The notes under the pieces were generated by a model. It worked only from the letters and a program-made list of their open reading frames with translations, was not told the DNA's origin and did no database searches. Made by a program: the position numbers and the translations under genes. Below, one piece after another: positions 1-11,854 of a DNA stretch of 28,278 bases. Position 1 is the stretch's first letter. Every line of letters begins with the position of its first letter. The stretch spans positions 46,432,138 to 46,460,415 of the forward strand of contig CM044497.1 in assembly GCA_024364805.1 (NCBI GenBank), written 5' to 3'. This stretch comes from Euprymna scolopes (taxonomy: Eukaryota; Mollusca; Cephalopoda; Sepiida; Sepiolidae).

Positions 1-20
1 ATATATATATATATATATAT
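1..20. repeat. (AT)n microsatellite at the left edge
   Basis: Ten AT dinucleotides open the window and probably continue to its left. A short AT-rich tail with ACACATATATAT follows. Confidence 0.9.
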
Positions 21-1490
21 AAACACATATATATTTAAAGGTATATGATTCCCATATGCGCTTTTATATGTATGGTTTATTGCTTTTATGCTTATTATTC
101 CGTTCTTATGTCTACTTTCAAAAAGATTGAATAACATTGATTAGTTAAAAGCATTCCTCAGAGCCAACAAACGGATTTTATCGATTTCACGATTAATACT
201 AATCAATCAACTGACTCTCAAGAGAGGATTGACCCTGCAATCGTGTAATGTGTGAATTGATGTAACTCATGATTATTCTCCACATTTACTTACTTGTGTT
301 ATAAAGGACAATGTGCGCGTTTTCTAACAGCTTATTTATCGCACTATTGTGCTTAATTTCTATTTAGTTAACGGCCTCTGACTCGTCAACTGGGTTTGTA
401 TTTTTCAACATATAATAGGAATAAACATGACGATACACCTTTCCGTTATTTTACCGCTTCTTTCGATTTGCCGCTGCCTTCAGGATTCGTTTATGATCTT
501 GGGTGAAACCGAATCTGGTGTAAACTGACTTTGCTAGAAAGGTACCTCAAACTAACGTGTGTTCTCTTATACAATGTTATTCAATCCTAAGATATCTGAT
601 CACAGAGTAACTGGACTCAATCTTGGTTTATTGTTTGTTTATTCCCCCTACTGATACCCCATCCTGTGGGTTTCACGTCTTGCTTCAAATTCATTAAACT
701 TAATTCAGCTTATTAAACTAGAACACATCATATGTCACGCCCAGTCCTCATTCGGATACAGTTCTGTGCACCTTACTGGCCAACCAAGTATAAAACATGT
801 CAAAATATAAGCCTTCGAACCTTTCTATACCTGAGTGACATTTATTGATTCCCACAGTTCAATGTCTTTTGTTTCCTCTGCTAGACAGATAATTAGATAG
901 ACACATATATGCAGAGGATAACAAATACATAATAAGTGCCCGCCGATTACTAAAATTGTGTATTAGTCTTCATTCTATTTGACGACGATCGTTTTTGCTC
1001 CCTGAGTTGGTGCATATTATGTGAACTCAGGCAACAATTACCATTAAGAAAAAGTATTTTATATTACACTAGTGTATTTTTAATTTATTTTTTAAGCTCC
1101 TTGCTTGTGTTAAAAATATCCTTCAGATCAAATATATTACATAATTTTGGTTTATTTTTATATGCGCACTATACTGAAAAGTGTCTTATTTCTTAGCTAA
1201 GCTACTGTAGCATCTATTTATCACTTGTGTAGAATAGTGTACAAGAGATGTTTCTTAAATGGAAAGGAAATACCTCGATATGTTATATACATTTTCTGTT
1301 GTGCTATATGTCCTATATGCTAGTTGTAAGAATTAAGTTTTTTTTTTATCTGAGTGATATATTAAAGCAGTCTGTTATTTTACTAATGCAAGTAAAACTA
1401 CTCAAATATTTAACTTTATTAACGGTTTTAATATTTTATTACGTCAAATGTAAGATGTTATTTGTATTTTCATGTGATCACTCTACTGCA
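21..1490. other. AT-rich gene-free stretch
   Basis: I see no coding region, RNA gene or clear repeat here. Open frames are short (84 codons at most, at 1248-1502), rich in F, Y, L and I, and typical of chance frames in AT-rich DNA. Confidence 0.6.
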
Positions 1491-1731
1491 AAAGCACATT
1501 GATGGAGGTAGGATTATATTATATTGGTATTTTAAAAGGGATGCTCTGTATATTAATGTTTTTGTTGTAGTTGTTGTTTATATTAGAGTGTTCATATTGA
1601 AAGATAGAAACATGGGCATTTTACAGAGACATGTATTACACTCTGGATGATAAGAGATAGATAGATAGCAGAGAGATCTGTACAGGTATGAATGTTGTGG
1701 GGGTGTTTCTATAAACAATATCTTTCTTTAA

Positions 1732-1749
1732 CATATATATATATATATT
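1732..1749. repeat. short (AT)n tract
   Basis: About nine AT units lie immediately upstream of the first copy of the dispersed repeat. Confidence 0.85.
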
Positions 1750-1759
1750 TAGATTATGA

Positions 1760-2505
1760 GTTCAGCCTTTTATCATAATAGAAGGAGCAGTCATTACTTA
1801 TAATAGCTGAGGAGGAGGCGCATTCTAAACATTATAGACCAATTCTTAGACGAGTATATACACAAGTTCTTATAAATACAGATGAGTGGAACACAAGTCT
1901 TATAATACAAGTTCACAATACCTTTGTTGTTGAATGACATACCACGAAGACGACAGTTACAAAATATCATAATGTTCGTTTATTCATTCCGACCGGTCAA
2001 CGAATTTGCATCGAAGAATTTAACGTATCTACATGATTTCCTTCTACATTCGCTAGCTAGGGGGATGTCAGCTCTGTCCGTCCGACCCTCTCCGACCTCT
2101 GACTTCTCCATTTTCTCCTGACTTACTGACTTCTTTCTCTCTGCCAAGCTGTAACCATATTGCGGACTCATGACGTCATTGCATGACCAAACACGTGCAT
2201 ATCGATCACGTAGCCTGAGATTTCTCCGTGTAAAAGCATGCATTGTTCCTCACATGTTTACAAATACCGATCTCTCTAACCTAATTTTGTTAACCCATTT
2301 TACAAATATGTTAAATATTTCTATTGTTCGTATCTAGATTCGTTAACAATAATATTACTAAAACGCATTACTTTTCAATGTCATTCTGTATCATTTATTT
2401 TAACATATGGTCGGAATTATTAATTCCAAGTCTAGCTTCCCAGGTTCCAATGTTCAGCTATCCTATCTCACATTTACTCAATTATAAAAACAGGCGATTG
2501 TTCAT
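1760..2505 (+). repeat. Dispersed repeat, copy 1, with promoter-like motif cluster
   Basis: This block matches 4668-5353 in the same orientation. Shared landmarks in order are TTTTATCATAAT, CAGATGAGTGGAACACA, ACTGACTTCTTTCTCTCTGC, TATCGATCACGT and AAGCATGCATTGTTCCTCAC. By eye about 85% of positions agree over the best 180 bp (about 2165-2345). Copy 1 carries about 50 bp more than copy 2 in a pyrimidine-rich part near 2040-2110. It holds a perfect CRE palindrome (TGACGTCA, 2171-2178) and a CACGTG box (2192-2197). Weaker similarity may extend left to about 1490. No protein is encoded. It could be an unclassified interspersed repeat or a long terminal repeat of a non-autonomous element; I cannot tell which. 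Confidence 0.8.
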
Positions 2506-4440
2506 TAACTTCCATAGTGTCATGATTTTCAAAAAATGTACGCATTTTTAAGTGCTAGTATATTTTCTCTATCTATACAACAACACACCTAAGTAAGATC
2601 AGGCTAAAACGCTCCATTAATCAGCTCTTTCCAACTGACGTCACAATTATTTGTTTATTAGATCAGACCCTCTCTAACCTTTTGTCATTTACTTTTTTGG
2701 TGTATAGTATTGTTCTCCTGATCCACGTCACACTGCTTTATCCAGCCACCCTTATTCCGTAAACTTAAGTCCTTACTTTAACTCTTTCGGTATTAACGTC
2801 TCCTTTCCTGACAAAATTGCCCTGATCTTATCCTTTGCATCATTGGTTTATTAAGTATGCCTTTTTTCTCATTTTATAACTATCTAATCTTTTGCGGGAC
2901 ATCTCAAAGCTCCTAATTCATCTTGTGTAATTCCAAATGTTCAGATATCCCTTTCTTATCACACTGATTAACTTGCTTGGAACTTTGATGAAGATTTAGA
3001 AAATATTACACTCACCTAATTAAACCCCCACTATTGCGTCATGCGCCCTATTTACACCTTGATTCTAGCCAATGGCCCGATTATTTTTATTTTTATTTTT
3101 ATTTCTCTCATCAGTGCTTCCAAGATCCAGCAGGGATATCCCGTATCAACTCATATCTATAAAATATATACAGTTATATAATCTTACATACCTACGGTAT
3201 ATTTTACTTTTCTCTAAACTCAATAAGCAATATGTGATTTGCCTATGTTACTCACACTCACACGTCTTTGGTACTCTTAAGAATTCTCACATCCTCTCCA
3301 CGCCTGTTTCTAATTAATTGAGCAAAATCTTATCTTCTGCTTGGAATCGTCAAATGCGACCAGCTTTTTGTTTCAAGAACTCAATTCCACAGGGTACACT
3401 TTTTTCCGAACAGGAATCTCTAATGCTTACACGACAAGTTACTCTTCTTGCGAAAAATATTTATGGGATTTTTAAAAAAATACAGAAAGCAAATTATCAC
3501 ATATGTAAAAACCTCTCAAAAATATCTGTTTATGTAATTGCTATTTTCGCCCATCTCTAAAATTGTAATTTATTCTAGGCCAACCACATTATCAGTACCA
3601 TTTTTCCCTTAAAAAGTTACCTTATATGTTCAAATCTAATAATGGATTTTAATTCCTCTCGCGAAAATACAATAATATTTACATACATTCAAATAGTTTA
3701 CCATATATAAAACATTTTAAAATATACGTTACATTATACTTTTAAACCATGATTTTAATTGTAACTTTCCTCAAGAAAGAAAAAATATCTTCTGCAACGC
3801 CCAGTCCGTTAATCAACAAGAAAACAAGTTGTCCCTCATTTTTCCAAAACAAACCAAATAAAACACATAAAAGCTGGAAACTTAAACTGTAAATAGAAAA
3901 TGCTTCATCATCATTTTGAGAATATTAGTATGTTTATTTCCGAACAAATCAGTCTTAACTGCACCATACCTTCGAAATTTGATTGACATTTTGTCAACAA
4001 TCAGTGAAAAGGCATTGATCTAAAGTTTATGAACGACATCATAATCTCTTTATGCGTGCATTGTGTTTATTACCGAGTTTGCATTTGAAATGTGCCGTCC
4101 AAACATTTCTTCCTGTTGCCCAACTCTTGTTTGTGTGCGTATGTATACAGATTTTCGCATCTGAAATACCTTAACATAAACATCTTTTATGAATGAATTA
4201 TTCATGGTTTATTTTGAACCCACATTTTTCCATTCATTACGACTGTTTTCTTTTGCGGTATATTGGCTTCATAATGTTTTGCCTTGTATACATTTTCCCA
4301 TTGTGTGAATGTGTGTGTATTTTTGTTTTTATATTTCTTAATTATTGTTTTTTATTTCGTCTAGTTTTTGTGGCATTGATAATGGGCTTAAAACGTTGTT
4401 TTTCCTTGCCAATAGAAGATTGGTTTCTTTGCACACCCAC
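2506..4440. other. Gene-free stretch between the two repeat copies
   Basis: No coding signature is visible. A second perfect TGACGTCA lies at about 2637-2644, and 2925-2965 (AATTCCAAATGTTCAGATATCC) faintly echoes the 3' part of the dispersed repeat, so a third decayed copy may overlap this area. The 80-100 codon frames near 3072-3560 and 4193-4492 are low in complexity and unconvincing. Confidence 0.5.
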
Positions 4441-4667
4441 AATTGCATGCGTGGAGGTGTACACGATCACCAATTATGCACAAGTTATATAGGTGTTATA
4501 TTTGAAGGGATGGCGTATGTTATATTTGTCGTTACGTTTCATCTTATATCGTTTATATTAGCGGGAGATAGACGGATCGGTATAGTTAAAGAAACACATA
4601 CCACATCTTAATACAAAGCCGGGAATATGTAGCACACTTTGAGGAGGGGGATAGATAAAATACATTT

Positions 4668-5353
4668 AATCGGTCTTTTATCATAATGAAGGGACAATCA
4701 TTACTTATAACAGCTGAGGGGGAGAGGCGATCTTAAGATGATAGAGACACATATTCTGTTACGAGTTTATAGACAAGTTTTATAAATACAGATGAGTGGA
4801 ACACACGTTTATAATACAAATTCACAATACGTTTGTAGGTTTACACGAAGACGACACTTTCAAAAAATATCATTATGGGCGTTTATTCCATTCAACCGGT
4901 CAATGGTTTTGCATCAAGGAATTCAACATCTCTACATGCCCTCTTACTTCTCTCTCTCGCCTAGCATACTGACTTCTTTCTCTCTGCCAAGCTCAAAATG
5001 TATTGAGAACTCATGACGTAATTACATGACCTAACACGTGAATATCGATCACGTGGCCTGCGATTTCTCCGTGTATAAGCATGCATTGTTCCTCACAGGT
5101 GTACAAAGACGGATCTCTCTAACCTAATTGTCCTAACCAATTTTACAAATATGTTAAAATTTTTATATTGTTCGGATCTAGATTTGTTTTTCAATAACAT
5201 TACTACCAACGCATCCCTTTTCAATAAAATTCTGTATTATTTATTTTAACGCATGTTCGGAATTCTCAATTCCAAATCTAGCTTCCCAGGTTCAAATTTT
5301 CGGCTATCCTATCTCATATTTCCTCACTTACACGAACAGGCGACTGTTAATAA
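4668..5353 (+). repeat. Dispersed repeat, copy 2
   Basis: This is the direct-orientation partner of 1760-2505, 2.9 kb downstream. It keeps the same landmark order and the motif cluster: TGACGTAA (5013-5020), CACGTG (5035-5040) and a second CACGTG (5050-5055) that reads CACGTA in copy 1. The right end matches through the ACAGGCGA(T/C)TGTT landmark of both copies. Upstream, 4450-4660 shows weak similarity to 1500-1700 (shared GTTTATATTAG and ATGTA..ACACT), so the true unit may be near 0.9-1 kb. Confidence 0.8.
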
Positions 5354-5524
5354 ACAATATAATATGAAAATATATAAGCCCTTACTACGAGTAATATACT
5401 GTATACTTACTTTATTACGTTCATAAGATTTTCTGTACAGAAATACATAAACGAAACAAATGATTATTGTGTGTGGTTTTTCGAATATGACATCGGTAGA
5501 CATATACAAAAATATATTACACAT

Positions 5525-6500
5525 AATTCATAGTGATCAGCTTAATAATTTTTGAATGGGGCCAAGACACAAAAATATATGATATATACACATAAACACC
5601 ATTCATAATGATCGGTTAATAGGTTTAAGAGTAGATCCAATGATAGAAATGTATTACAATATACACATTATTAAATTTGATAATGGTCGGTTTATTAGAT
5701 TAGGAGTGACTCCAATAATAGAAATGTATAATCATATCCATACCATGATTTTTATAATGATCGGTTTATTATTTTAGGAATGAATCCAATACAGACAACT
5801 ACATGAATATGGACACAAAATGTAAATTCATATTGATCGGTTAATTAGTTCAGGAGTTAATAAGATAATAAACATATCTAATCATATAAACATATTTTAC
5901 ATTCATAATGATCGGTAATTTTTTTAGGAGTGAACCCAATAAGTACAAATATACACATAATACCTCCTTAAAATTCATAATATTCGTTATATTGGATTAG
6001 AAGTAGAAGCAATAATAGAAATGTGTAATAATACACGCATAATAAAACTCATACTGATCTGTTAATTAGTTTACGAGTGTATCAAATACATAGAAATATG
6101 CACACATATACACATCCATCATATTCAAATTAATCGGTTAATTAGTGGAGTAGTGAATTAAATGCATATATATATATATATATACTAATGCACACATCCT
6201 TGAAATTTGTAATGATCGGTTAATTAGTTTTGGAGTTAATCCAATACCAGAAGTATATACTCATATACACATAAGTATACTAAATAATGCACGGTTTATT
6301 AGATTAGGTGTGAATTCAATTCATACAAATATATAATCTTACATACATATTTAAATATATAATAATCGGTTAATTAGTTTAGGAGTGAATATAATACATA
6401 CACATATATAAGCATATCCATATACATTTTATGCATAATGATCGATTAATTACTTTAGGAGTGAATTCAATAAAATAGCACGTACTTGATATATTTACGT
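5525..6500 (+). repeat. Diverged tandem satellite, 13 units of about 75 bp
   Basis: The core GATCGGTTAATTAG, followed by AGGAGTGAATCCAAT and then A/T-rich ATATACACATAATA-like sequence, recurs in register. The GATCGG equivalents start at about 5535, 5610, 5685, 5759, 5835, 5910, 5982, 6056, 6132, 6214, 6289, 6364 and 6440. Spacing is 72-76 bp except one unit of 82 bp, which holds a local TA expansion at 6165-6184. Units differ substantially, so the array is old and not being actively homogenised. No open frame runs through it. A faint further unit may precede 5525. Confidence 0.92.
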
Positions 6501-6593
6501 GATTATTGGAATGTAACAAATATGCCGATATATAATATATACTATATATTTTTAATATGACATTTTCGTTATGTACAGCAAACCATATTTCTG

Positions 6594-6596
<3 letters not shown>

Positions 6597-6673
<77 letters not shown>

Positions 6674-6683
6674 GTGTGTGTGT
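6597..6683 (+). repeat. Compound (TA)n-(TG)n microsatellite
   Basis: About 30 TA units (to about 6657) run directly into about 12 TG units (6658-6683) on the plus strand. A short frame through it reads as poly-IY and then VCVCV, an artefact of the repeat. Confidence 0.97.
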
Positions 6684-8880
6684 TCTTGTATATTAATCAC
6701 GGGTTATTGTTAGTAAGAGATGACGCTATCCACAGCACAAAAAAAACACTTGTAAATTTACTAAATATGTAAATGTCTGAGTTATAGATTGAGTGCATTC
6801 GCAGAATGACGCAATAGACTTGGGCCCATCAATTTGTAATTTATTGGAATTTTGAACACCTTTTTGAATTCTTAACAATGGTTTTATCCGAGTAAACTGA
6901 TATAATAAAACTCTGCTTAGAAAAATGCAAACTTTTGAGCTACTGCACGCCACCAGGGGCGTCCGCCTAGAAGGTAATACAATTTGAAAAATTGAAGAAA
7001 GACACACACAGACATAGGGAAATTTATATATCAAATTAATACTTAGTATAGATATTCCTTATTATGAAGAATATTGCACCTACCCATATTTTTTATTTCA
7101 TATGATTTGTGAGCTGTTAATGTACAACATTCATAACTTTGTTTACCATTTTGATTTTTATATGATCCTTCCCAGGTTAAATGGAGAGCGTTTGAACGCC
7201 TGTGAGAAACTAGCAACAATAGATTCATAGCTGGCTAGCGACCATATAAGTGACAACAGCTTATAATACACATATGCAAATATTCAAGTTGACTTTAGAT
7301 TGCTTCACAAGAAAAATAGTGAAACAACTTCTACGTAGTGGAAAGAAAGCATGACCATGTAAATACGGAGAGAAGAAAATTACCAGACAGAATAAGTCAG
7401 CAAGTAAAAAGCCGGAAGAGATTGATAGTCAATACAATGATAAGAAATAACAGCTGGCAGCGGAACATATATTTCAAAAGCAGAGATGTGTGCGGAATAA
7501 CTTTTTAAAATATGATATTAAGTTGTTTAGAAAAACCTCAAAAACATGTGTTTCTATTTGCACGTAGAAAACTGTCGAATTGGATTTTGTGTGTTTTTGT
7601 TTTTGTATTGGTTTGTGCGTTTTACGAGGAAGACAGACAATGTGTCTGTCCGAAATGTTTGAACTGAAACGGCACAAGTAAGAAGTAATTGTAAATGTAA
7701 GTGTGCCAAATAATTCCAAAATGGCAAACAAAAACACAAAGGATAATTATTCGATTTTGATTTTGCTGTATAAAAACATATTTATTTAAAGCATTTTATG
7801 ATATGTACGCCACATTATTAAACTCAACTGAAACAAATAATAGTATACTAAACTGTTAATCATAAATTTTCGCTTTGAAAGGCGAAAACACAGTTTACAA
7901 AGCCTAATATTTCTAAAATAGCATGTAAATTTTGGGTAAAACATTCGAATGGTTTATAGATTTTCAAACAAAATCCTGAAATATTTACATTAAAAAATAT
8001 GTGTTGCATATCATTGCAAACAGAAAACAAACCAACATATTCTCGCCTTTCTTTCTTGTGTTCAACCCAAGTTTTCTGTCAATGTCTTATCACGTGTATA
8101 TGAATGTGCTTACGCAAAGAATAATAGCTTGTAAATTTACATATATTTTCTTTGCGTTTCTTCTAGAATTATAGGAGGCAGGGTGCATTAATTTCCTATG
8201 AATAATGTCCATATTAATCATTTATTCTGCATACTGAATATATGATTTTATTTTTTCCGTAATTGTCATAAGTGTAAAATCGTTTCTAAAAGTTAAAGAT
8301 AAACCGCTTTCTTCATTCACTTTCAACTCGCTATATTTTGCCATTCATTTTTTTTCCGTTGTGTTTTAAAGCCTGTGTTGAAAACCACTATTTTTCCATA
8401 GGATACATATGTCACTGCTGCTAATCGAAAGTTGATTCGCGTTAGCGTCATCTGAGATGTTTGGGTTTGTTCTTAGAGAAGGTAATCTATATAACAGAGA
8501 ATAGTTTATTATACGTTTACAGATAACAATATATAAAATGTCAGTAATCGAAGGTCTTGGTTGTTGTTCAAATGAAGTTAATATATTTTAACTTTTTTAG
8601 GGCTATACTGAAACATTCCCGACGGCTTTTCTCCGGAATTAACCCACATTTTTTCAGGCACATTCTTTCGAGTTAAATTCATGTTTCTCTTCGCGTAAAC
8701 ATTTTTCTGTCCAAGCCAAGGAAAGGACGGAAGAATTGGTCAGATTTCAAATCCATCGAAACATCTTACGATCCATTTTCGCTGTTTTGCCTCCACTGTC
8801 TTGATTCCATATTGTGTTTTATCCACCGACAATAGCCTTACTTGCAGGAAATAAAAAAAAATATTTCTGACATCGAACAA
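6684..8880. other. Gene-free AT-rich stretch
   Basis: No recognisable gene. A minus-strand open frame of 102 codons at 6726-7034 matches no family I know. The piece at about 6905-6960 (GAGCTACTGCACGCCA) resembles 18275-18305 (GAACTACTGCATGCCA), which may be a small shared repeat. A 10-bp stem (ACGCAAAGAA, 8112-8121, with its complement at 8148-8157) is within what chance allows. Confidence 0.5.
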
Positions 8881-9260
8881 GGAAAACGCTTTATTTTAAT
8901 TTCTCCTTAAACCCAACAGCGAGCTAATTCTAACCTATCTTCCCAACTCTCGCACTAGACGTGCTTCGGGCTTGAACCGCAGCTCTTCTCTACGGTAAAC
9001 ACACTGTCATAACACCACTTTCGTGATCTCATTATTATATTGGTACATTCTTGTAAGTCTAATTTTGGTCTAGCACTGCTTCGCAGGTGGAGATGTTTCG
9101 GAAAGAGTTGCCTCCATTGTTGCCTTGTAAAAATCGTCTTACTCTACTTTATTTTCGTTGTATTTTAATCTCGATATCTAACAGCCAACTCACTCTATAC
9201 TGCAAAACGAGACCGCTATAAACTACATCGCCAAACGAAACTTGCCTTCGATACAAGGGC
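8880..9260 (-). mobile_element. Possible eroded LTR-type ends (weak)
   Basis: Two minus-strand blocks, about 9140-9260 and 8885-9000, look like diverged versions of each other. Both read GAGTTGGCTGTT- or GAGCTCGCTGTT-like sequence, then an A-rich part ending in AAAATAAAG, a possible polyadenylation signal. The composition is less AT-rich than the flanks. This is the pattern expected for the promoter and polyA part of an old LTR element, but I see no paired full LTRs and no gag or pol protein. If real, it is an old, broken fossil. It could also be unrelated unique sequence. Confidence 0.25.
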
Positions 9261-10050
9261 GGACACGTGACCTCCGACCCACCACCAGATGCAATGCCCT
9301 CAGGATACACCGCCATATGCAACCAGTCCACGTAAAATCACAAACCCTAATAGGAGAAGGACATCTATTGCTAGAACTATAACGCAGATCGTTTCCATAA
9401 CATAAGGACTCACACTCGAAATTAAAACTCGAGTAATAATTTGATATGTTCTCGTGACATTGAATCTCAAAGTCCGGCAATTCCACTCTAAACTCTTCAT
9501 AACATGACTAACTTACATGTGCATGTTTCATATTCCCCATTTCGACAATCTTATAAACTCGATTTAAGATGTAAACCATTCGTCTAGCACATCTAACATC
9601 TAATTTTCTTTTAATTCGATTTTGGATACATATTTAAATTTTCCACAGTGTGACGAGTTTCTTTTTTTAAATTTTTGAATGCGCTACCAAATCGTACTGT
9701 CATATATTCATTTAATGACGACGACAATCCAAAAATCCGTCACTCAAATTGTTATTTAAAACTTGCATATGTTCGACTTGTATGTGCACATATAACAAAC
9801 GACACTGCCCGAGAAACCTTCTCAAAGTCAATACCGTAAGTGCACTTTACTTTTTGTCTCAGCACAGAGACCCATTACAAAGTCTGGCTTTTGAATAGGC
9901 ATTTTAAATTATAAAAAGCATGGTGAATTTTCACTTGACGCAAATGTGCACTTAACTTTCAATGGGAACATATTTTAATATATTTATTCTACGAATAGGA
10001 CAGTTTTTAAACATATCCAACTGAATCCTCTTTGGGATGTCAATGCAAGA
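9261..10050. other. Unassigned sequence, no gene seen
   Basis: Mixed composition with two short overlapping minus-strand frames (9149-9500) that match nothing I recognise. They may belong to the decayed element suspected on either side. Confidence 0.4.
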
Positions 10051-10080
10051 ATAAAAAACAAAACAAAAACAAAAACAAAC
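10051..10080 (+). repeat. A-rich (CAAAA)n simple repeat
   Basis: Repeated CAAAA/CAAAAA units. Such tracts can be remnants of retroposon tails, but no retroposon body is visible upstream. Confidence 0.8.
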
Positions 10081-10509
10081 TCACTCTAGCAGCATTACCG
10101 CCCGTCATAATTCAAGTAGAGGACAAACAGATCTTATTCCAGATACAATATTAGTAGACTGGAGTCTCGTAATCAATCTCAGATTATTCAATCACACAAC
10201 TATATCTCCTTCTCCATAATACCTACAGAAATATCTTGAAAAATTGCTGACACTTTTTAATCCACGCATCAACCCAATTTAGTCACGCAAATAATTTCGA
10301 ATACAGATCGTGTTCGTTCTAAAATAAAACCGTGTTCTTGTTCTTGCAACAAATAAACAATGAGAAAAAAACGATTGATTCGAATATCAACCCAAATTCG
10401 CGCTTCATGTTTTCCTCTCCGTCAGGGCCCCGAAAAATCCCCTTATTATCCTCCCCGTAAGTGACAGCAAACATATCTGAAAAAACAGACATATCACTGC
10501 CAGCGAACA

Positions 10510-10895
10510 AAAAAGAAAATGATAAAAAACTAAATAATAAAAAAAGTAATAATAATAACGGGTTTTACACTACCACCTCAGATCGATTACACGATTAATT
10601 CTCATCTATACTTTCAACTTTTCTTATTGGACTGTATTCACGCGCGAACGCCAGCACTAGAACACTCAGGAAAAATCACCATTTACGGGCGCCCACTGCT
10701 CTGACACCCCAAACTGTCATTACAAGTAGGTTTACCGTAAGACAATTTTGTGCTGCGTAACATAATGTATCAAACAGTAATATAAATAACTTTCACAACA
10801 GTCATCACGCCCCCTTTAATTCTGAGACTACCACTAGCGCTAGACGTTTATGTATGTGGTCTATATTTTTTCATAATAGAGCACCACAACACGTT
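10510..10895 (-). mobile_element. Possible LTR and primer-binding site of a decayed LTR retrotransposon (weak)
   Basis: On the minus strand, 10710-10687 reads GGTGTCAGAGCAGTGGGCGC, a near match to the tRNA-Leu-type primer-binding site used by many Gypsy-like elements. The 180 bp before it (about 10890-10713) would be a short LTR, beginning near TGTGGTGCTC. Downstream on the same strand a short frame (10510-10319) would lie where gag begins, but has no recognisable gag motif. No second LTR and no pol domain was found, so this is at best an old fragment. A chance primer-site match is the main alternative. Confidence 0.3.
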
Positions 10896-10899
10896 GTGT

Positions 10900-11850
10900 G
10901 GCCAACTACAAACAAAAACTAGGGTATAATAGCAGGCTATTTTAGTTGGTCCTCTGGTATATTCCGTTTATATAGTACATTTATTTTTTTCTGAATTTCG
11001 ACAAATTTTTATATGGTTAATTGTGTATTGGGGTTCTTTTGTAACCAATATTTAATAAATGCTAGCCGTTCTAACATACTTTTAAATAGATATCTGATCT
11101 GCAAAGAGTTTATATATATATAATTAAAAATACAATAAAATATTAAATACGTACTGAACATATAGACAATAATTACAAAAGTAAGAAAGTACAGTGACTT
11201 AGATGCCGTCAGCAAGTAGGCAGTGTAAGAAAATTTTACTTCAGCATTTTATATTACCGGCTACCCCTTAAAAATAGGGCTGTTGACTATGATATAGAAA
11301 TATAACATTTTGTTGATTAAATTTGCAAGTTTCGAGTTCTTTCTTTATTTTACATCTTAGCATCTATATCTACCGTCTGGTATTCAGAATTATTTTTTTT
11401 CAACATGTTAAGATCCGTTATATATAATGCCTCAAGCCAGTAGAATAAAGCGGAGAGAGTAATTTGACATGATGTATGACACAAACTATTAATATGTTCT
11501 ACACACAATGAAATAATAACATCTCCTGTTTGATTGATCGTAAAATGAGTTGAAATACAATGTTGTTATTCTTGCAACTCATTTAATTTTAGTATGCTTC
11601 AATTAATTAATTATTGATTGTATCATTTTATCTGAAGCATTGATTAAAAAAATGAAATATTCGTCTTGTGTACTATCATTTAAAATAACAGTAAAACATC
11701 TAGCGATCCAAAGTAATTTCTTACTATTTGTCCCATCAAGTTTACAAAATCATCAACGATAGAATAAAATAACTTGTTCATTGGTAAAGCCGCGCTACAA
11801 GTGGATATTTGAATTTCTATTCATTGGATTTCACGCCGTGCCTGTTATAG
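10900..11850. other. Gene-free AT-rich stretch
   Basis: No coding region, RNA gene or clear repeat is seen. The short F/Y/I-rich minus frame at 11009-11215 is not credible as a gene. Confidence 0.55.
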
Positions 11851-11854
11851 TGTG

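Noticed and set aside
4193-4492. 99-codon Phe/Cys-rich frame as a membrane protein
   Set aside because: The hydrophobicity follows from T-rich DNA; it overlaps another frame equally open and lies beside the dispersed repeat.
5525-6500. CRISPR-like array
   Set aside because: The whole 75-bp unit repeats with divergence; there are no identical short repeats separated by unique spacers, and the DNA is animal-like.
6557-6772. 71-codon open frame
   Set aside because: Created by TA and TG repeats (poly-IY, VCVCV).
6726-7034. 102-codon minus-strand frame as a gene
   Set aside because: Starts in AT-rich DNA, matches no family and has no supporting splice or promoter context.
8112-8157. 10-bp inverted pair as a regulatory hairpin
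   Set aside because: Short stem with a 26-base loop in AT-rich DNA; expected by chance at this scale.
8968-8978. GGTTCAAGCCC (minus) as a tRNA or SINE B box
   Set aside because: No A box at the right distance and no cloverleaf or SINE body around it.
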